DNA of 7,026 bases, taken from Tannerella sp. Its GTDB lineage: Bacteria; Bacteroidota; Bacteroidia; Bacteroidales; Tannerellaceae. The stretch is taken from the NCBI GenBank assembly GCA_031262895.1, contig JAISGW010000077.1, positions 1-7,026 on the forward strand, in the 5' to 3' direction. Each line of letters starts with the position of its first letter. Position 1 is the first letter of the stretch. The translations under genes were made by a program, and so were the position numbers. Below are positions 6,321-7,026 of this stretch, piece by piece. The notes below the pieces were generated by a model that was given only the letters and a program-made list of their open reading frames with translations, did not search any database and was not told the DNA's origin.

Positions 6321-7026
6321 ATGAATAGAACCGATATGGAAACAAAAGACCTGCGCATCGTCTTTATGGGGACACCGGAGTTTGCCGTGGAAAGCCTCCG
6401 CACTTTGGTTGAGAAGAAATATAAGGTAGTGGGTGTCGTTACTATGCCCGATAAGCATATAGGCAAGCACCAAAGCGTTCTGCAAGCCGGTGCCGTGAAG
6501 CAATATGCCCTTGAGGCGGGACTTCCGCTGCTACAACCCGAACGCCTGAAAGACGAAGCCTTCCTCGAGGCTCTGCGTGCCTGGAAGGCGGACCTGCAAA
6601 TCGTCGTGGCCTTCCGCATGTTGCCTGAAGTCGTCTGGGCTATGCCTCCATTGGGCACCTTCAACCTTCATGCCGCGCTGCTTCCACAGTATCGCGGGGC
6701 GGCACCTATCAACTGGGCCATCATCAACGGGGAGACGGAAACCGGCGCGACGACCTTTTTCCTCGACAAGGACATAGATACGGGGCGTATCCTGTTGCAA
6801 AGCCGCTTGCCCATAGCCGATACCGATGACGTCGCGATAGTGCACGACAAGCTGATGCGTTTGGGCGCCGATTTGGTGTTGAAAACTGTCGAATTCATCG
6901 GAAAGGGTGGGGGTGAGAAGGCCCGTCCGCAGGAACAGACTGCCCTCTTGCATCCGGCCCCCAAATTGTTCAAGGAAAATTGCCGCATCGACTGGAACCA
7001 GCCGCTGAAACGCATTTACGACTTCA
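6321..7026 (+). CDS. fmt: Methionyl-tRNA formyltransferase, 3' end cut by window
   Basis: The frame is open from 6321 to the window end (235 full codons of an expected 315 or so). Fmt uses 10-formyltetrahydrofolate to formylate Met-tRNA(fMet) in the cytoplasm before initiation. Visible motifs are VFMGTPEFAVESL (14-26), the catalytic region FNLHAALLPQYRGAAPINWA (114-133) with N115 and H117, and DIDTG (151-155) with D153 as the catalytic aspartate. The link to the C-terminal tRNA-binding domain begins near HPAPKLFKENCRIDW (211-225). An in-frame TAA precedes 6321, so that ATG gives the longest form; the in-frame ATG at 6336 would give METKDLRIV, closer to typical Bacteroidales Fmt starts, and is a real alternative. 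The loop after MPDK is HIGKHQS rather than PAGRG. The gene lies 31 nt after the protease stop with no promoter box in between, so it is probably co-transcribed with it. Confidence 0.95.
   Translation, partial: MNRTDMETKDLRIVFMGTPEFAVESLRTLVEKKYKVVGVVTMPDKHIGKHQSVLQAGAVKQYALEAGLPLLQPERLKDEAFLEALRAWKADLQIVVAFRMLPEVVWAMPPLGTFNLHAALLPQYRGAAPINWAIINGETETGATTFFLDKDIDTGRILLQSRLPIADTDDVAIVHDKLMRLGADLVLKTVEFIGKGGGEKARPQEQTALLHPAPKLFKENCRIDWNQPLKRIYDF

Noticed and set aside
6317..7015. Several - strand open frames of 64-140 codons opposite fmt
   Set aside because: The + strand encodes a clear Fmt with catalytic motifs; the antisense products show no domain or coherent composition.

Overview
The window looks like chromosome of a gut-type member of the Bacteroidales (Bacteroides, Prevotella or a relative). 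This rests on a GLUG-repeat surface protein, two copies of the Bacteroidetes -7 promoter box (both TATCTTTGCG), leaders without a Shine-Dalgarno sequence, a BACON-like domain on a secreted protease, and an Fmt that reads like the Bacteroidales type. Genus cannot be fixed from the sequence alone. All real genes are on the + strand.

Layout. Positions 1-1209 hold the 3' part of a gene for a secreted or surface GLUG-repeat protein; its start lies outside the window. A strong intrinsic terminator (1282-1318) isolates it from what follows. A new transcription unit starts near 1390: threonylcarbamoyl-AMP synthase (tsaC family, 1407-1967), a membrane polyprenyl-phosphate sugar-1-phosphate transferase (1964-3364, overlapping tsaC by 4 nt), and a CLC chloride channel or exchanger with a CBS pair (3372-5156, 7 nt after the transferase). 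A 107-nt gap then carries a well-formed Bacteroidetes promoter inside an imperfect inverted repeat. It drives a secreted trypsin-like serine protease with a BACON-like C-terminal domain (5264-6289), followed 31 nt later by fmt (from 6321), which runs off the right edge.

How the genes fit together. TsaC makes the intermediate for t6A37 of tRNAs reading ANN codons, and Fmt formylates initiator Met-tRNA, so translation genes bracket the block. From general knowledge, tsaC, a CLC gene and fmt lie close together in many Bacteroidales genomes; on that view the sugar transferase and the protease are additions to a housekeeping cluster. The transferase starts a lipid-linked glycan in the inner membrane, but no other glycan gene is in view. 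The protease should act in the periplasm or at the surface.

Novelty. I see no phage, CRISPR, toxin-antitoxin, transposon or RNA gene, and no clear undescribed multi-gene system. The points most worth a second look are the protease-BACON fusion with its acidic tail, one cysteine per rung in the GLUG protein, a channel-like residue at the CLC proton-glutamate site, the altered tRNA-binding loop in Fmt, and AT-rich cores inside both secreted-protein genes.
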